From assembly GCA_004561445.1 (NCBI GenBank), contig SFVX01000001.1:558001-622000 (forward strand): a stretch of DNA of 64,000 nt, written 5' to 3'. Positions within the stretch are counted from its first letter, which is position 1. Every line of letters begins with the position of its first letter. The translations under genes were made by a program, and so were the position numbers. Positions 17,763 through 26,543 of the stretch are shown here, piece by piece. This DNA is from a bacterium (lineage in GTDB: Bacteria; Patescibacteriota; Saccharimonadia; Saccharimonadales; Saccharimonadaceae). The notes under the pieces were generated by a model, which had not been told where the DNA came from, searched no databases, and saw only the letters and a list, made by a program, of their open reading frames with translations.

Positions 17763-18746
17763 GGAAGTAGCGAGGCGGGTCTGGGTATGCCCTGAGCGCT
17801 GCCCCGATGTTCGGTTTTTGTTCGGGTTGGGGAAACAGCGGGGGAGAACGGATTTTGCGATTTTGGCGCTGAATTTGCGGCATTGACGCCGATAAGGGAA
17901 GCGGGGCAAAGAGAAACGGGAAAGCGTGAAATCTGCGAAAAATGTCGGAAATTCGGGATTTTCACGCAAATTTACAGATACGGTCTTGACGATGTTGGCT
18001 AAAATGTGTCGTAATATGGATTTTGGTGGCCGATGTTCGGTAATAAGGCTCGTTATGCGTATGCGTGATGCGCCTTAACCTCTGTATTTTCATAATCATA
18101 ACTAACGCGCAAGTTCGGTTCTGACCTAGTGCTGTTATGCTTTATGGGCGTGGAATTTTTGATTGACGCAGGTAGAAATTCGACTTAGATGAATATAGGC
18201 AGCTGATACATATAGGCTTGGCGCGATTATTTATATATCGGGCGTTTTGATCTTAGTATGTCGTAAAATCTGTATTGTGCGACATTAGATTTTAAGACAA
18301 AAGTCGATTATCTATACGTCCCGAATACGCTTATTTTTGGGAGTCGACCTAAAAATATGCCGTATTTCTGCTCTACGTATGTCTGGTTGCGCTTCTAGGC
18401 CTTCGACTTAGGTTTTTGGCGATTTTGCTTATGATTTTAATGTGCTCGTTGCTGTGCGCTGCTAGGAGTATGCGGCGGCTTGATTGATGCGCGAAAATTT
18501 TAGTTATCGATACATAATAGCGTAGATTGAGCCGAAATATAAGTTCCCCGAAAAATTGTGATTTTTGGGGAAGTGGCAAATCGAAAAAATACAGAGATGA
18601 AATCTCGTGGCTTTCCCTTGCGTGAAATATTTTTGGGCGAATTATTTCACGCGATCAGCGGATTAAATTTTGAGGGAAGACGAATTTTTGCTCTTCCCCT
18701 GCTATCACTCATTAAATAAGACCCTCTACAAGGGTCTTATTTTGCG
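17763..18746. other. 984-bp gene-free convergent region with several hairpins
   Basis: No ORF with start signals on either strand. It separates converging units and contains strong hairpins: GCGTGAAA/TTTCACGC (17924-17931 and 17960-17967), TTCCCC-AAAAAT with its complement (18544-18572), GCGTGAAATA/TATTTCACGC (18621-18653) and GGGAAGA/TCTTCCC (18674-18698). The GCGTGAAA stem occurs twice, and a 12-bp CCGATGTTCGGT occurs at about 17803 and 18030. I could not match RNase P RNA, tmRNA or SRP RNA. It may hold an unrecognised RNA. Confidence 0.5.
18714..18742 (-). terminator. terminator of the VirD4/TraG-like gene
   Basis: A 12-bp perfect stem AAATAAGACCCT (18714-18725) with AGGGTCTTATTT (18731-18742), 5-nt loop. 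It stands 5 bp from the stop of the minus-strand gene and could work both ways. Confidence 0.8.
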
Positions 18747-21700
18747 CTAGGAGCGGTTTTTATTGTTATTACGGTTACGGTTGCGATTGCGCTTTTTCTT
18801 GTTGTTCTGAGCATTTTTAGGAGGTTTAGTCTCTTCGTAGTCTAGCTCTATGGCAGAACCAGCGCGTGTACCCGATGTGATGACGTGGCGCCCACTCATA
18901 TCCTCTTCGTGATCAACTGGCACGACGACCTCGGCGGTATTGTCTTCAATATCTTCCATCTTGACGTTCGGACTGTCGAACTTAGGTGCTTTGATAGTCT
19001 TGATGGCGCGCGTGGCGGCAGTAAGTGCTTCGTGGTCAAGATTAACGCGGGCTTCTGGTTGCTTGGTAGGTTTAATATCGGTGATAGGCTTGATGTCTAG
19101 TGTATGCTTAGCGGACTTTGGTTCGTCAGCTTTTTTATCAGACATGGCGGCACTATAGATGGCGCCGAGGTTTTTTAAGCCATTGCCGGCAGATTCGCCT
19201 TCGCCCTGAGCGGCATTAGGGGAGATTTTCTGCTTACGGAAGTCGGCTTGAGGGGTAGGGATGAATTGAAAACTTGGCTTCCCTGCTGATTTTGCACCAG
19301 TGTTTCCCTGTTCGCCAGCAGCACGGCCGGAGTCGGAAAGCTCCTTCTTCCATTTGTCGGCAGCTTCGATAGTGGCGCGGATTTCAGCTTCAACTTCGGC
19401 GCGAGGGCGTGAATAATTCTCGCGTGAATATTTAATAATTTGCGGCGTGAGATCGTGTGGTGGCTTTGGGATACTAAGCGTAGTGGCCGAGAAAGCTGGA
19501 GCTTTTTCGCCAGCGATGATCATAGAGAGCACGAAGTGGCGGTTGTGGAGATTGAGGAGATCTTGCGACTCAAAGATAGGTTCGAATTGCTTGGAAAGGA
19601 TAGGTGCATCGTCGGCAGAGACGCGGAAAGAAATTGTCGTACCGACGTTGCCGAAGACGGCGTCGCGTACGCTTTCGGTCATCTGAGAGACGTACTGGTT
19701 GGCAACAGTGAGGTTAAGACCGTATTTGCGCGCCTCGGACAAAATCACGGCAAAAGAATCGGTGGCGAAGTTCTGGAACTCATCGACATAGAGATAAAAT
19801 GGGCGGCGATCTTCGACGCGCTCGATGTCTGAGCGTGACATAGCAGCTAGCTGAACTTTAGTGACGAGAAAGGCACCGAGAATACCGGCATTATCTTCGC
19901 CAATCAGACCTTTAGAGAGGTTGACGACGAGGATTTTACCTTCGTCCATAATCTTACGCACATCAAAGCTAGATTTTGGCTGACCGATGATGTTGCGGAT
20001 GATAGGGTTGGCGGTAAAGGCGCCGACCTTGTTGAGAACCGGTGCGACGGATTCGGTAACCTGCTTTTCGCTCCAACTACCAAACTCGTGCTTCCAGAAC
20101 TGTAAAACCGTAACGTCTTTACAGTAATCGAGAGTTTCCTTGCGGAAATCTTTATCGGTGAGCATACGGGAAATATCGAGCAAAGTGGCGCTTGGACGAT
20201 CGAGCAAAGCGAGCAAAGTATAGCGCAAAATGTGTTCGAGGCGTGGACCCCAAGAGTCGCCAAACATGCGCTTTAATACCCCGATAACTTCGGAGGAGAT
20301 GTTTGGTTTGCGGGCTGGATCGTAAATCTCGAGTGGGTTGAAGGCCATTGGGTACTGAGTGTCGGCTGGGTTGAAATAGACGACGTCCTTGATGCGGCTC
20401 TCTGGGATGAACTTGAGGTTATCCATGGCAAGGTCGCCGTGCGGATCGATAATACAATAACCTTGCTTGTGATAGATGTCGCTGAGTGCGAAGAGCGTCA
20501 AAAGGCCAGATTTACCAGAACCCGTTTGACCGATGATATAGACGTGGCGCGAGCGGTCACGGCGCAACATGCCAAACTGATGTTTAATGCCGCGGAAGTC
20601 GGTGAGGCCAAAGGCGGAGATATTCTCGTCGTAAGTTGGATCACCAGTGAGCATCGGAAGCTTGGCCGGTGGTTCGGCGGTTTTGCTGGTTGCCCAGACA
20701 ATGTTTGGAGTTTCCACGTTGGTGTGTGGGAGGTGATAAACTGAAGCGAGTTCGGAGATATTCAAGACAAAGCCATCGTCGGTAAACTGGCGGAGTTTGT
20801 AGGCTTCGAGAGCGTTTGGATCGTAAGTGCCGCCGATCATCTTGAAGCCGTTGAGGTTGGTGGAGTTGAACTGCTTGAAAGTGCCAACTAGCGCCTGCAT
20901 ATTGAGTTTGGCGTTAGTTTGATCGTTACCGACGTAGACGAGGCGAATTTTGACCTGGTAACCAAGTTTGGTGGCCTTTTCTTCGGCTTTGGCGACGCGA
21001 GTTTTGTCGCGCTCGGAAAGCTCAACTTTGACTGGTGTACTAGTACCACCCTCTGGTGGGCGCCACAAAGCCATCAAAATTTCGGCGAACCATTTCATGT
21101 CGATATGGCCGAACAGATTGAAGGTCTTTGGGGATTTGACGGTCTTGATCCATTGTTCGCTCTGCTTGTGCCAGTCGTCGGCGAGTGGACGGGCAAGAAT
21201 CTGAATCCACATCTCTTCCTTGCCGTCTGGATTGAGTTTAGCGAGTGTACCGGTGATGCCGGCGAGCGGGTCAACCTCGAAGGATTCGAAGGTTTTGATC
21301 GGAAGAGCTTCGTTTTCGGTGAGTGTAATCTCGGTGCTATAAGTGACGGGATAATTTTTGCGACGGTCGACGTAATCGTCTTTCATGCGGTAAATCTGGA
21401 CGCTTGGGTATTGAGAATAGATTTGCCCTTCTACAAATGACTGATAAATCTTTGGTACCCAGACAAAGAAACGGATCTGATTACCAGACGAGGCAATTTC
21501 AAAAGAGAGATGCTCCTGAACGCCGCCGGAGTTTTTGAGTTCTTGGGTATCGCGCAAAATACCATGCAGAGAGGCAAAAAGCTGTTCAGCGGCGAGTTCT
21601 TTCTTGTCATTGTCTTTCGGGATCTCCATCATCAAAAGCACGCTATCGACATTGAGAACTTGTAGACGATTTGCTTTGCGATAGTTGCGTACAGTAAGAA

Positions 21701-21767
21701 CGATGAGGATGACCACAATTGGAATCCAAACAATAGGCATTAAAAGAAAACGAAAGATACTTTCCAT
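18747..21767 (-). CDS. VirD4/TraG-like type IV secretion coupling ATPase
   Basis: 1006 residues. An N-terminal TM helix (about 8-25) precedes a region of about 390 residues, then a P-loop GQTGSGKSGLL (about 415), CIIDPHGDLAMDN, the Walker B-like FYLYVDEFQNFATDS, and ANQYVSQM. This is the arrangement of TraG/VirD4 and related DNA-pumping ATPases seen in CPR bacteria. The C-terminal 200 residues are low-complexity and end in a KKRNRNRNRNNNKNRS-type basic tail. I choose the ATG at 21767: TAAAAT at 21775-21780 lies 7 nt upstream and the longer ORF start adds a non-hydrophobic tail. Role inferred: DNA or protein transfer, pili or envelope transport. Confidence 0.8.
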   Translation of the reverse strand: MESIFRFLLMPIVWIPIVVILIVLTVRNYRKANRLQVLNVDSVLLMMEIPKDNDKKELAAEQLFASLHGILRDTQELKNSGGVQEHLSFEIASSGNQIRFFVWVPKIYQSFVEGQIYSQYPSVQIYRMKDDYVDRRKNYPVTYSTEITLTENEALPIKTFESFEVDPLAGITGTLAKLNPDGKEEMWIQILARPLADDWHKQSEQWIKTVKSPKTFNLFGHIDMKWFAEILMALWRPPEGGTSTPVKVELSERDKTRVAKAEEKATKLGYQVKIRLVYVGNDQTNAKLNMQALVGTFKQFNSTNLNGFKMIGGTYDPNALEAYKLRQFTDDGFVLNISELASVYHLPHTNVETPNIVWATSKTAEPPAKLPMLTGDPTYDENISAFGLTDFRGIKHQFGMLRRDRSRHVYIIGQTGSGKSGLLTLFALSDIYHKQGYCIIDPHGDLAMDNLKFIPESRIKDVVYFNPADTQYPMAFNPLEIYDPARKPNISSEVIGVLKRMFGDSWGPRLEHILRYTLLALLDRPSATLLDISRMLTDKDFRKETLDYCKDVTVLQFWKHEFGSWSEKQVTESVAPVLNKVGAFTANPIIRNIIGQPKSSFDVRKIMDEGKILVVNLSKGLIGEDNAGILGAFLVTKVQLAAMSRSDIERVEDRRPFYLYVDEFQNFATDSFAVILSEARKYGLNLTVANQYVSQMTESVRDAVFGNVGTTISFRVSADDAPILSKQFEPIFESQDLLNLHNRHFVLSMIIAGEKAPAFSATTLSIPKPPHDLTPQIIKYSRENYSRPRAEVEAEIRATIEAADKWKKELSDSGRAAGEQGNTGAKSAGKPSFQFIPTPQADFRKQKISPNAAQGEGESAGNGLKNLGAIYSAAMSDKKADEPKSAKHTLDIKPITDIKPTKQPEARVNLDHEALTAATRAIKTIKAPKFDSPNVKMEDIEDNTAEVVVPVDHEEDMSGRHVITSGTRAGSAIELDYEETKPPKNAQNNKKKRNRNRNRNNNKNRS

Positions 21768-21818
21768 ATTATATATTTTACCATAAATACTTCGATTTAA
21801 AACTGTTATACTAGAGAT

Positions 21819-22421
21819 ATGGATGAGCAAAATGTAGGCGCTCCGATTCAGCCGGGCGCACCAAAAACTGATAAAACTGGAATAATTATAGTGATAATAG
21901 TAGCCCTTGTGGTAGTGGCCTTGCCTGTTGCGGCTGGACTTTATGCGTTTAATCGCATTTTTGATTTTGTTGGCGATGTGGCCGATAGTGCAATTGATGA
22001 CGCAAATACGTACTACGACGATTATAGAACCCTACCAGCAACTAGCCGTGATAGCGCGCTGGTAATTTGGGAAAAAGTGACGGGCGAGGGGCGTTTTGCG
22101 GACCTTGAGCTTGAATATGACGACTGCGTGAACTTCGTATCAATGAAGCCGATGACTAGCTCGGATGATGAGCATAAGAAAGAAATTGCACTATTCTGCA
22201 ACGAAGAAATGCATATCGCGGTAGATGATGATTATAAAGGAAAAACGATTTACTTGACCGATGCCGAGGCGACAACCTGTGCATCGTTTAGGTTTGATTC
22301 AAACTTTGTGAAAATAATTGAATACAAGATGACTAGCTTTAAAGATTATGAGCAGGAATGCACACCGACGCTTGACGCTCCCCTGCTCCGCCATATGATA
22401 CAAGAGCCTGCCAAATCATAA
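21819..22421 (+). CDS. unknown bitopic membrane protein
   Basis: 200 residues: a short Pro/Gly-rich cytoplasmic N-terminus, a TM helix (about 22-45) and an acidic extracellular domain with four scattered cysteines (near residues 106, 126, 150 and 187). TATACT at 21807-21812 is exactly 6 nt before the ATG (leaderless pattern). It is divergent from the VirD4-like gene, whose start is only 52 bp away, so expression may be linked. Function unknown. Confidence 0.65.
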   Translation: MDEQNVGAPIQPGAPKTDKTGIIIVIIVALVVVALPVAAGLYAFNRIFDFVGDVADSAIDDANTYYDDYRTLPATSRDSALVIWEKVTGEGRFADLELEYDDCVNFVSMKPMTSSDDEHKKEIALFCNEEMHIAVDDDYKGKTIYLTDAEATTCASFRFDSNFVKIIEYKMTSFKDYEQECTPTLDAPLLRHMIQEPAKS

Positions 22422-22426
22422 AAAAT

Positions 22427-22454
22427 TCCCGGCCGCAAAAGAGCCGGGATTTTT
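22427..22454 (+). terminator. intrinsic terminator
   Basis: TCCCGGC (22427-22433) pairs with GCCGGGA (22443-22449), followed by five T. It lies between converging genes. Confidence 0.85.
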
Positions 22455-22460
22455 GAAGGC

Positions 22461-23111
22461 TTAGTCATCATCGCTGATGCTAAGAATACGCAGAAACAAA
22501 TTGACGATGTCGAGATAGAGTCCTACGCAGGCATCAACGGCATCGTCGGCGGTACAAGGCCTGTACTGAGCTTCTGCCCAGTCGTAGGCAATATAGCCGC
22601 TAAAAAGCAACGCTACGAGCCAATCCCAAAAGCTAGGCATATGCCATCCGAAGAGCATGCTGAGCAGTTCAACTACCACGACGACAGTGAGCGTGATAAA
22701 AAGTGCGCGTCCCATACTCATGAAGAAGTTTGGGAAAAGCGATCCGAGGATGGTCATGATAGCCACGACGGCGCCCGTCGCGATCACTGCGTGCATGATA
22801 GATACACTGCTCGTGCCGACGAGCGCAACGCTGAGCACTGCCCCAACTGGTACAACGACCAAATTGTAGCCGATAAAGCTAACAATGGCGCTGTCGCTTT
22901 TGGCGCTGATAATCATGCCAATGATAGAGAGTGCGAAGTAGCCGATGATGAGCCCCAAAGGATTAAGCCCAAGGATGTGGGGCGTCGCGTATTTTACCAT
23001 CAAGGCATTGATGACGAATCCCCACAAGAGGACGCCGCCTATGAGCAGATTGTAGCTGCTGCGGCTCATTTCTCCGTAGTAATTGTGACGATAATTGTCT
23101 CTGTAATTCAT
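22461..23111 (-). CDS. Bax inhibitor-1/YccA family membrane protein
   Basis: 216 residues with six or seven TM helices. The typical C-terminus AVDACVGLYLDIVNLFLRIL of bacterial BI-1 proteins is present, with conserved acidic residues in the last helices. The family forms pH-sensitive calcium-leak channels; the bacterial role is not settled. GGAGGTAGG before the ATG and a promoter (TTGCAT, 17 nt, TATAAT at 23168-23196) give an untranslated leader of about 50 nt containing a small ACCCTA/TAGGGT hairpin. Confidence 0.85.
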   Translation of the reverse strand: MNYRDNYRHNYYGEMSRSSYNLLIGGVLLWGFVINALMVKYATPHILGLNPLGLIIGYFALSIIGMIISAKSDSAIVSFIGYNLVVVPVGAVLSVALVGTSSVSIMHAVIATGAVVAIMTILGSLFPNFFMSMGRALFITLTVVVVVELLSMLFGWHMPSFWDWLVALLFSGYIAYDWAEAQYRPCTADDAVDACVGLYLDIVNLFLRILSISDDD

Positions 23112-23167
23112 AATCCTACCTCCTAAAGAGCAAAACTTACCCTACCATAAGATAGGGTGGTTTATAT

Positions 23168-23196
23168 ATTATAGCACACTTTTGCCTAAAATGCAA
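23168..23196 (-). promoter_or_regulatory. promoter of the BI-1-like gene
   Basis: Minus-strand TTGCAT (23191-23196), a 17-nt spacer and TATAAT (23168-23173) with a TGC extended -10. Confidence 0.75.
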
Positions 23197-23200
23197 GTGC

Positions 23201-24844
23201 TTAGCGGCGAGCGGTGGATTTGCGGACAATTATAACTGCGCCGAGAGTAGCAATGCTAGAGATAACTGCGACGATGGCGATTGAATCGGCGGTGGCTGGG
23301 TTGCCGATGCCGTCCGGGTTCTCAACGGGCTGGCCTGCTTTCTTGGCGCGGACTGTAACGACATTTCCGATTTCAGTATCGACGACTCCAAAGAGTGAGT
23401 CTACGAGTGCGACTTGCGAGTTAAATTCTTCGACGCCGGTTGGCATTTTGGCCTTGTAGGAAATCTTGAAGCTTTGGCCGTTGATGTCGAGATTTTTGGT
23501 AGCTTCTTTTTCGGTGGCACCCATGTCATGGAAGAATGTACTGAGGCTATAGTCTTCTCCCATGGTTTGAATGAGATCGTAAAGATCCTCGGAGCTCATG
23601 TCGATTTTGTCGGCGAGATAATCGATGAAGTTGCTGGAAGTATTGGTGGCAGCGGTAAAGAATTGGCGAGTGCTAACTTTATTCGGGTCACAATCGACAA
23701 AATCGCGGTTGCGGTTATCTAGATTACAGAAAAAGTAGAAAGTGTCGTTTGGTAGATATTCGTTGTCGCTGTCGAGCGTCCAGATGGTGACACCGTCGGT
23801 GACATCCTCACCGTTGGAGTTGGTAATTTTGAGGTCGTTTGGAAGCTGGCCGTAGCCATAGAAGTCGTCAAAGAGAAGATAAGCGCCCGTGACAAGGCTG
23901 GAATTGGCGTAGATTTGGGATGGGAAATATTGATAAACAGTAAAATTAATTTCTTCATCGGCTTCGGCTTCTGATTTGTTTGCACTCTTGACTGGGGCGG
24001 CTGGGCGATATGGGCCGACAAATTGTGTCATGAGGATGCTGATTTCACCATCGCGAGCCGAGAAATATGAGTTAAACTTGGCGTTAATATTGTCGATGAG
24101 CGCACCGGCAGTGTAGTCGAACTCATCCATGCTGGCAGTTGGGTTGAGCGTTAGCGCCGAGAAGGCGTTGTTTTCTATTGAGATATTAGTGGTATTAATG
24201 TCGCTAAATGGGTCGACATTGCCGTTTTTGATGATGATGCGCTCTTCGCCGTAGTTAGCTATATTGGCGTTGTTTTGGTGATCGTAGTCACGAGCTTCGC
24301 CGGAATTATTGAGCCCAAAAACATTGATAGCGGCGTTCTTTACGCTAGCGAGTTGCCCTACGCCAGTCTTTTTATCGACGGTGTCAGCTTTGTAATAGTT
24401 GATATAGAAATCTGCGCCAGCGCAATCAGAATAGAGATTGATGGCTACAATATTTTCATTAAGACCTGGGTGAATGTCGGTAAGCGGAACGAGCTCGAAT
24501 TCAACATAAAAACTTCTTGAGATTCTTGGTGGCAGTGAACAGGAATTGAATGGCTTGAAGTTTTTTAGACCAATAACTACGTCGACTGCATCGCCCGCTG
24601 CGTCGCGCATGGAAGTGTTTCTAAATAAGGCTATCGCCTCAGGGTGGGCGTTATCGACAACGAATTGAGTATAGTTGTTGGATTTAATTGGGATAAGCTC
24701 GGAATTCTCATTGGCGTATAGGCTAGAATAAGCGTAATCGCTAGAAATTGGTTGTTTTGCATCGCGTGCAAAAACTGGCGTAATGTTACTAGCGACAAGT
24801 AGCGTTGCTCCAGCGAGAAGTGCCACCTTTCTAGCTATTTTCAT
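23201..24844 (-). CDS. secreted surface protein with C-terminal anchor (NPxTxD motif)
   Basis: 547 residues. A signal peptide (KIARK, hydrophobic core, cleavage near FARDA at about 27) is followed by a large extracellular region rich in Asn, Asp and Ser. The C-terminus reads NPATAD, a hydrophobic helix and a basic tail (RKSTARR), the layout of a sortase-type sorting signal with a non-canonical motif. No sortase gene is in the window. It is likely a cell-surface protein for host contact, which is inference. Its -10 (TATAAT at 24890-24895) predicts a leader of about 40 nt. Confidence 0.7.
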   Translation of the reverse strand: MKIARKVALLAGATLLVASNITPVFARDAKQPISSDYAYSSLYANENSELIPIKSNNYTQFVVDNAHPEAIALFRNTSMRDAAGDAVDVVIGLKNFKPFNSCSLPPRISRSFYVEFELVPLTDIHPGLNENIVAINLYSDCAGADFYINYYKADTVDKKTGVGQLASVKNAAINVFGLNNSGEARDYDHQNNANIANYGEERIIIKNGNVDPFSDINTTNISIENNAFSALTLNPTASMDEFDYTAGALIDNINAKFNSYFSARDGEISILMTQFVGPYRPAAPVKSANKSEAEADEEINFTVYQYFPSQIYANSSLVTGAYLLFDDFYGYGQLPNDLKITNSNGEDVTDGVTIWTLDSDNEYLPNDTFYFFCNLDNRNRDFVDCDPNKVSTRQFFTAATNTSSNFIDYLADKIDMSSEDLYDLIQTMGEDYSLSTFFHDMGATEKEATKNLDINGQSFKISYKAKMPTGVEEFNSQVALVDSLFGVVDTEIGNVVTVRAKKAGQPVENPDGIGNPATADSIAIVAVISSIATLGAVIIVRKSTARR

Positions 24845-24943
24845 AGTTTTTCTCTCTTTTGATGTTTATTTTTGACCTAATATATCTCTATTATACCGCA
24901 TATGCTTAAAAATGTCAATAGATTTTGGGTGTATAATGGTTTT

Positions 24944-25579
24944 ATGGCTAGTTTTTATCTAGATTTTGACTATACGCTGTTTGATACGGCGAAATTTCGC
25001 GAAGGCTTGTATAAGATTCTAGAAATGAACGGATTAGACCGTAGTCTTTTGAAATTAACGCCGGAATATACTGAGAACGGCCATAAATTAATCAACATGC
25101 GTGAGATATTTGCGGATTTGGCTGAAGAACACGGAATTCCGCTCGAGAATTTCATTGCCCCGTTAGAAAAATTGTATGCGCGAGGAAGTGAGTTGACTTT
25201 TGCCGATTCGATGGAGTTTTTGTGCTTTTTGCGGGCGCGTGGCGATAAAGTTTGCTGTTTGACCTGGGGTGATCCGGGTTTTCAGCGCGAGAAGATGGCG
25301 ATTTCCGGGCTTAAACCGTTGTTTGATGATATTATTTATACTAATAAGCTAAAATATCAGCTAGATATTGACTACGCTAATTCGATCTTTATTGATGATA
25401 GCTTGCGAGATCTCGCGGGTTTGCTTGAGGCCGGAGCTCAAGAGGTAATCCGTGTGAAGCGTCCGAGCGGAAAGAATTCCGGCAAAGCTCTGCCTGATGC
25501 CTTGGGAGGCGTCTTGGAGGTAGAATCGCTAGCAGAATTGCAACAGATAATGCAAGGAGAAGAAAATGACAAATCGTAA
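24944..25579 (+). CDS. HAD-superfamily hydrolase
   Basis: 211 residues. The N-terminal LDFDYTLFDT is HAD motif I (nucleophile Asp at residue 7 and Asp 9). CLTWGDPG is consistent with motif II and the SIFIDDSLRDL region with motif IV. A helical cap lies between. The substrate is unknown and may be a phosphorylated metabolite. I use the ATG at 24944, not 24902: TATAAT at 24932-24937 is exactly 6 nt upstream and MASFYLDFD gives the usual short N-terminus. It overlaps the start of the yvcK-like gene by 14 bp, so the two are coupled. Confidence 0.8.
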   Translation: MASFYLDFDYTLFDTAKFREGLYKILEMNGLDRSLLKLTPEYTENGHKLINMREIFADLAEEHGIPLENFIAPLEKLYARGSELTFADSMEFLCFLRARGDKVCCLTWGDPGFQREKMAISGLKPLFDDIIYTNKLKYQLDIDYANSIFIDDSLRDLAGLLEAGAQEVIRVKRPSGKNSGKALPDALGGVLEVESLAELQQIMQGEENDKS

Positions 25580-26513
25580 AAAGGTGGTGATTTTGGGTGG
25601 TGGTACGGGCTCGTCGCGCGTACTAATGAGTCTCAAGGACTTGCCTTTTGATATTACGTCAGTAGTGACGGTGTCGGATGATGGGCGTAGCACGGGGATT
25701 TTACGCAAGGAATTTACCGCACCAGGCATGGGTGATATTCGCAAAGTGCTTAGCAATCTCTCTACTCTACCAGATGAAGTAAAAGATATTATGGAATATC
25801 GCTTCTCGACTTATAGCGATCTAAATAATCACTCGGTAGGTAACCTAGTTCTTACGGCCTACATGAAGAAAACCGGTAGTCTGGAAGAAAGTATCGAGTA
25901 TTATAGTAAGCTTCTGCGCGTGAAGCAGACTGTACTTCCCCTCTCTGAAGACAATCTAGTCTTGATGGGCGAGACGACAGACGGCGAAATAATTGAAGGC
26001 GAGGCCGAGCTAACTGATTCTGGCAAAAAATTTGAACGCATTTTTTACAAGGAAGAGCCGCATGTGTTGCCACGCGTAATTAGCGCAATTAATGAGGCGG
26101 ATCTTGTGATTATTAGTATCGGCAGCCTTTATACTTCAATTTTGCCGCATCTAATCTGTAAAAACGTTGTCAAAGCGATCAATGAGACGCCAGCTAAAGT
26201 AATGTATCTTTGTAATGCGATGACGCAGCCTGGCGAGACGGATGGTTTTGGCGTAAGCGACCATATTAAGACGCTTGAGAAGTATCTTGGTAAAGGCACG
26301 ATAGATGTGGTGGTAGCCAGTAATACGAAGATAGACGAAGAAATGCTACGTAAATACGAGACTGCCGAGCAAAAAGATCAGGTGACGGTAGATCGTGAAA
26401 ATATTCATGATTGCGAGCTGATTGAGGAAGACTTGTTGACGACCGAAGAAGGCAAGATTACACATAATAGCTTGAAACTTTCATCAGTAATCTTCTCATA
26501 TCTAATGAGATAA
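25566..26513 (+). CDS. yvcK: YvcK/GlmR gluconeogenesis factor (CofD-like)
   Basis: 315 residues of the CofD/YvcK fold. The N-terminal VVILGGGTGSSRVL, VSDDGRSTGILR, GDIRKVLSNL and NHSVGNLVLTA, and later SIGSLYTSILPHL and YLCNAMTQPGETDGF, are typical. In Firmicutes, YvcK/GlmR binds UDP-GlcNAc and steers carbon into wall precursors by activating GlmS; the same role here is inferred. AAGGAGAAG precedes the ATG. It overlaps the HAD gene and is closed by a terminator. Confidence 0.9.
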   Translation: MTNRKKVVILGGGTGSSRVLMSLKDLPFDITSVVTVSDDGRSTGILRKEFTAPGMGDIRKVLSNLSTLPDEVKDIMEYRFSTYSDLNNHSVGNLVLTAYMKKTGSLEESIEYYSKLLRVKQTVLPLSEDNLVLMGETTDGEIIEGEAELTDSGKKFERIFYKEEPHVLPRVISAINEADLVIISIGSLYTSILPHLICKNVVKAINETPAKVMYLCNAMTQPGETDGFGVSDHIKTLEKYLGKGTIDVVVASNTKIDEEMLRKYETAEQKDQVTVDRENIHDCELIEEDLLTTEEGKITHNSLKLSSVIFSYLMR

Positions 26514-26516
26514 AAA

Positions 26517-26541
26517 AATAGCCCCCGTTACGGGGGTTATT
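26517..26541 (+). terminator. intrinsic terminator, bidirectional
   Basis: AATA-CCCCCG pairs with CGGGGG-TATT around a TTA loop, with A- and T-runs on the two sides. It serves the converging yvcK and sigma-like genes. Confidence 0.85.
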
Positions 26542-26543
26542 TT

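Noticed and set aside
17684..18579. Minus-strand ORFs of 68-93 codons in the gene-free region
   Set aside because: No ribosome site or promoter-spaced start, low-complexity basic composition, and overlap with hairpins.
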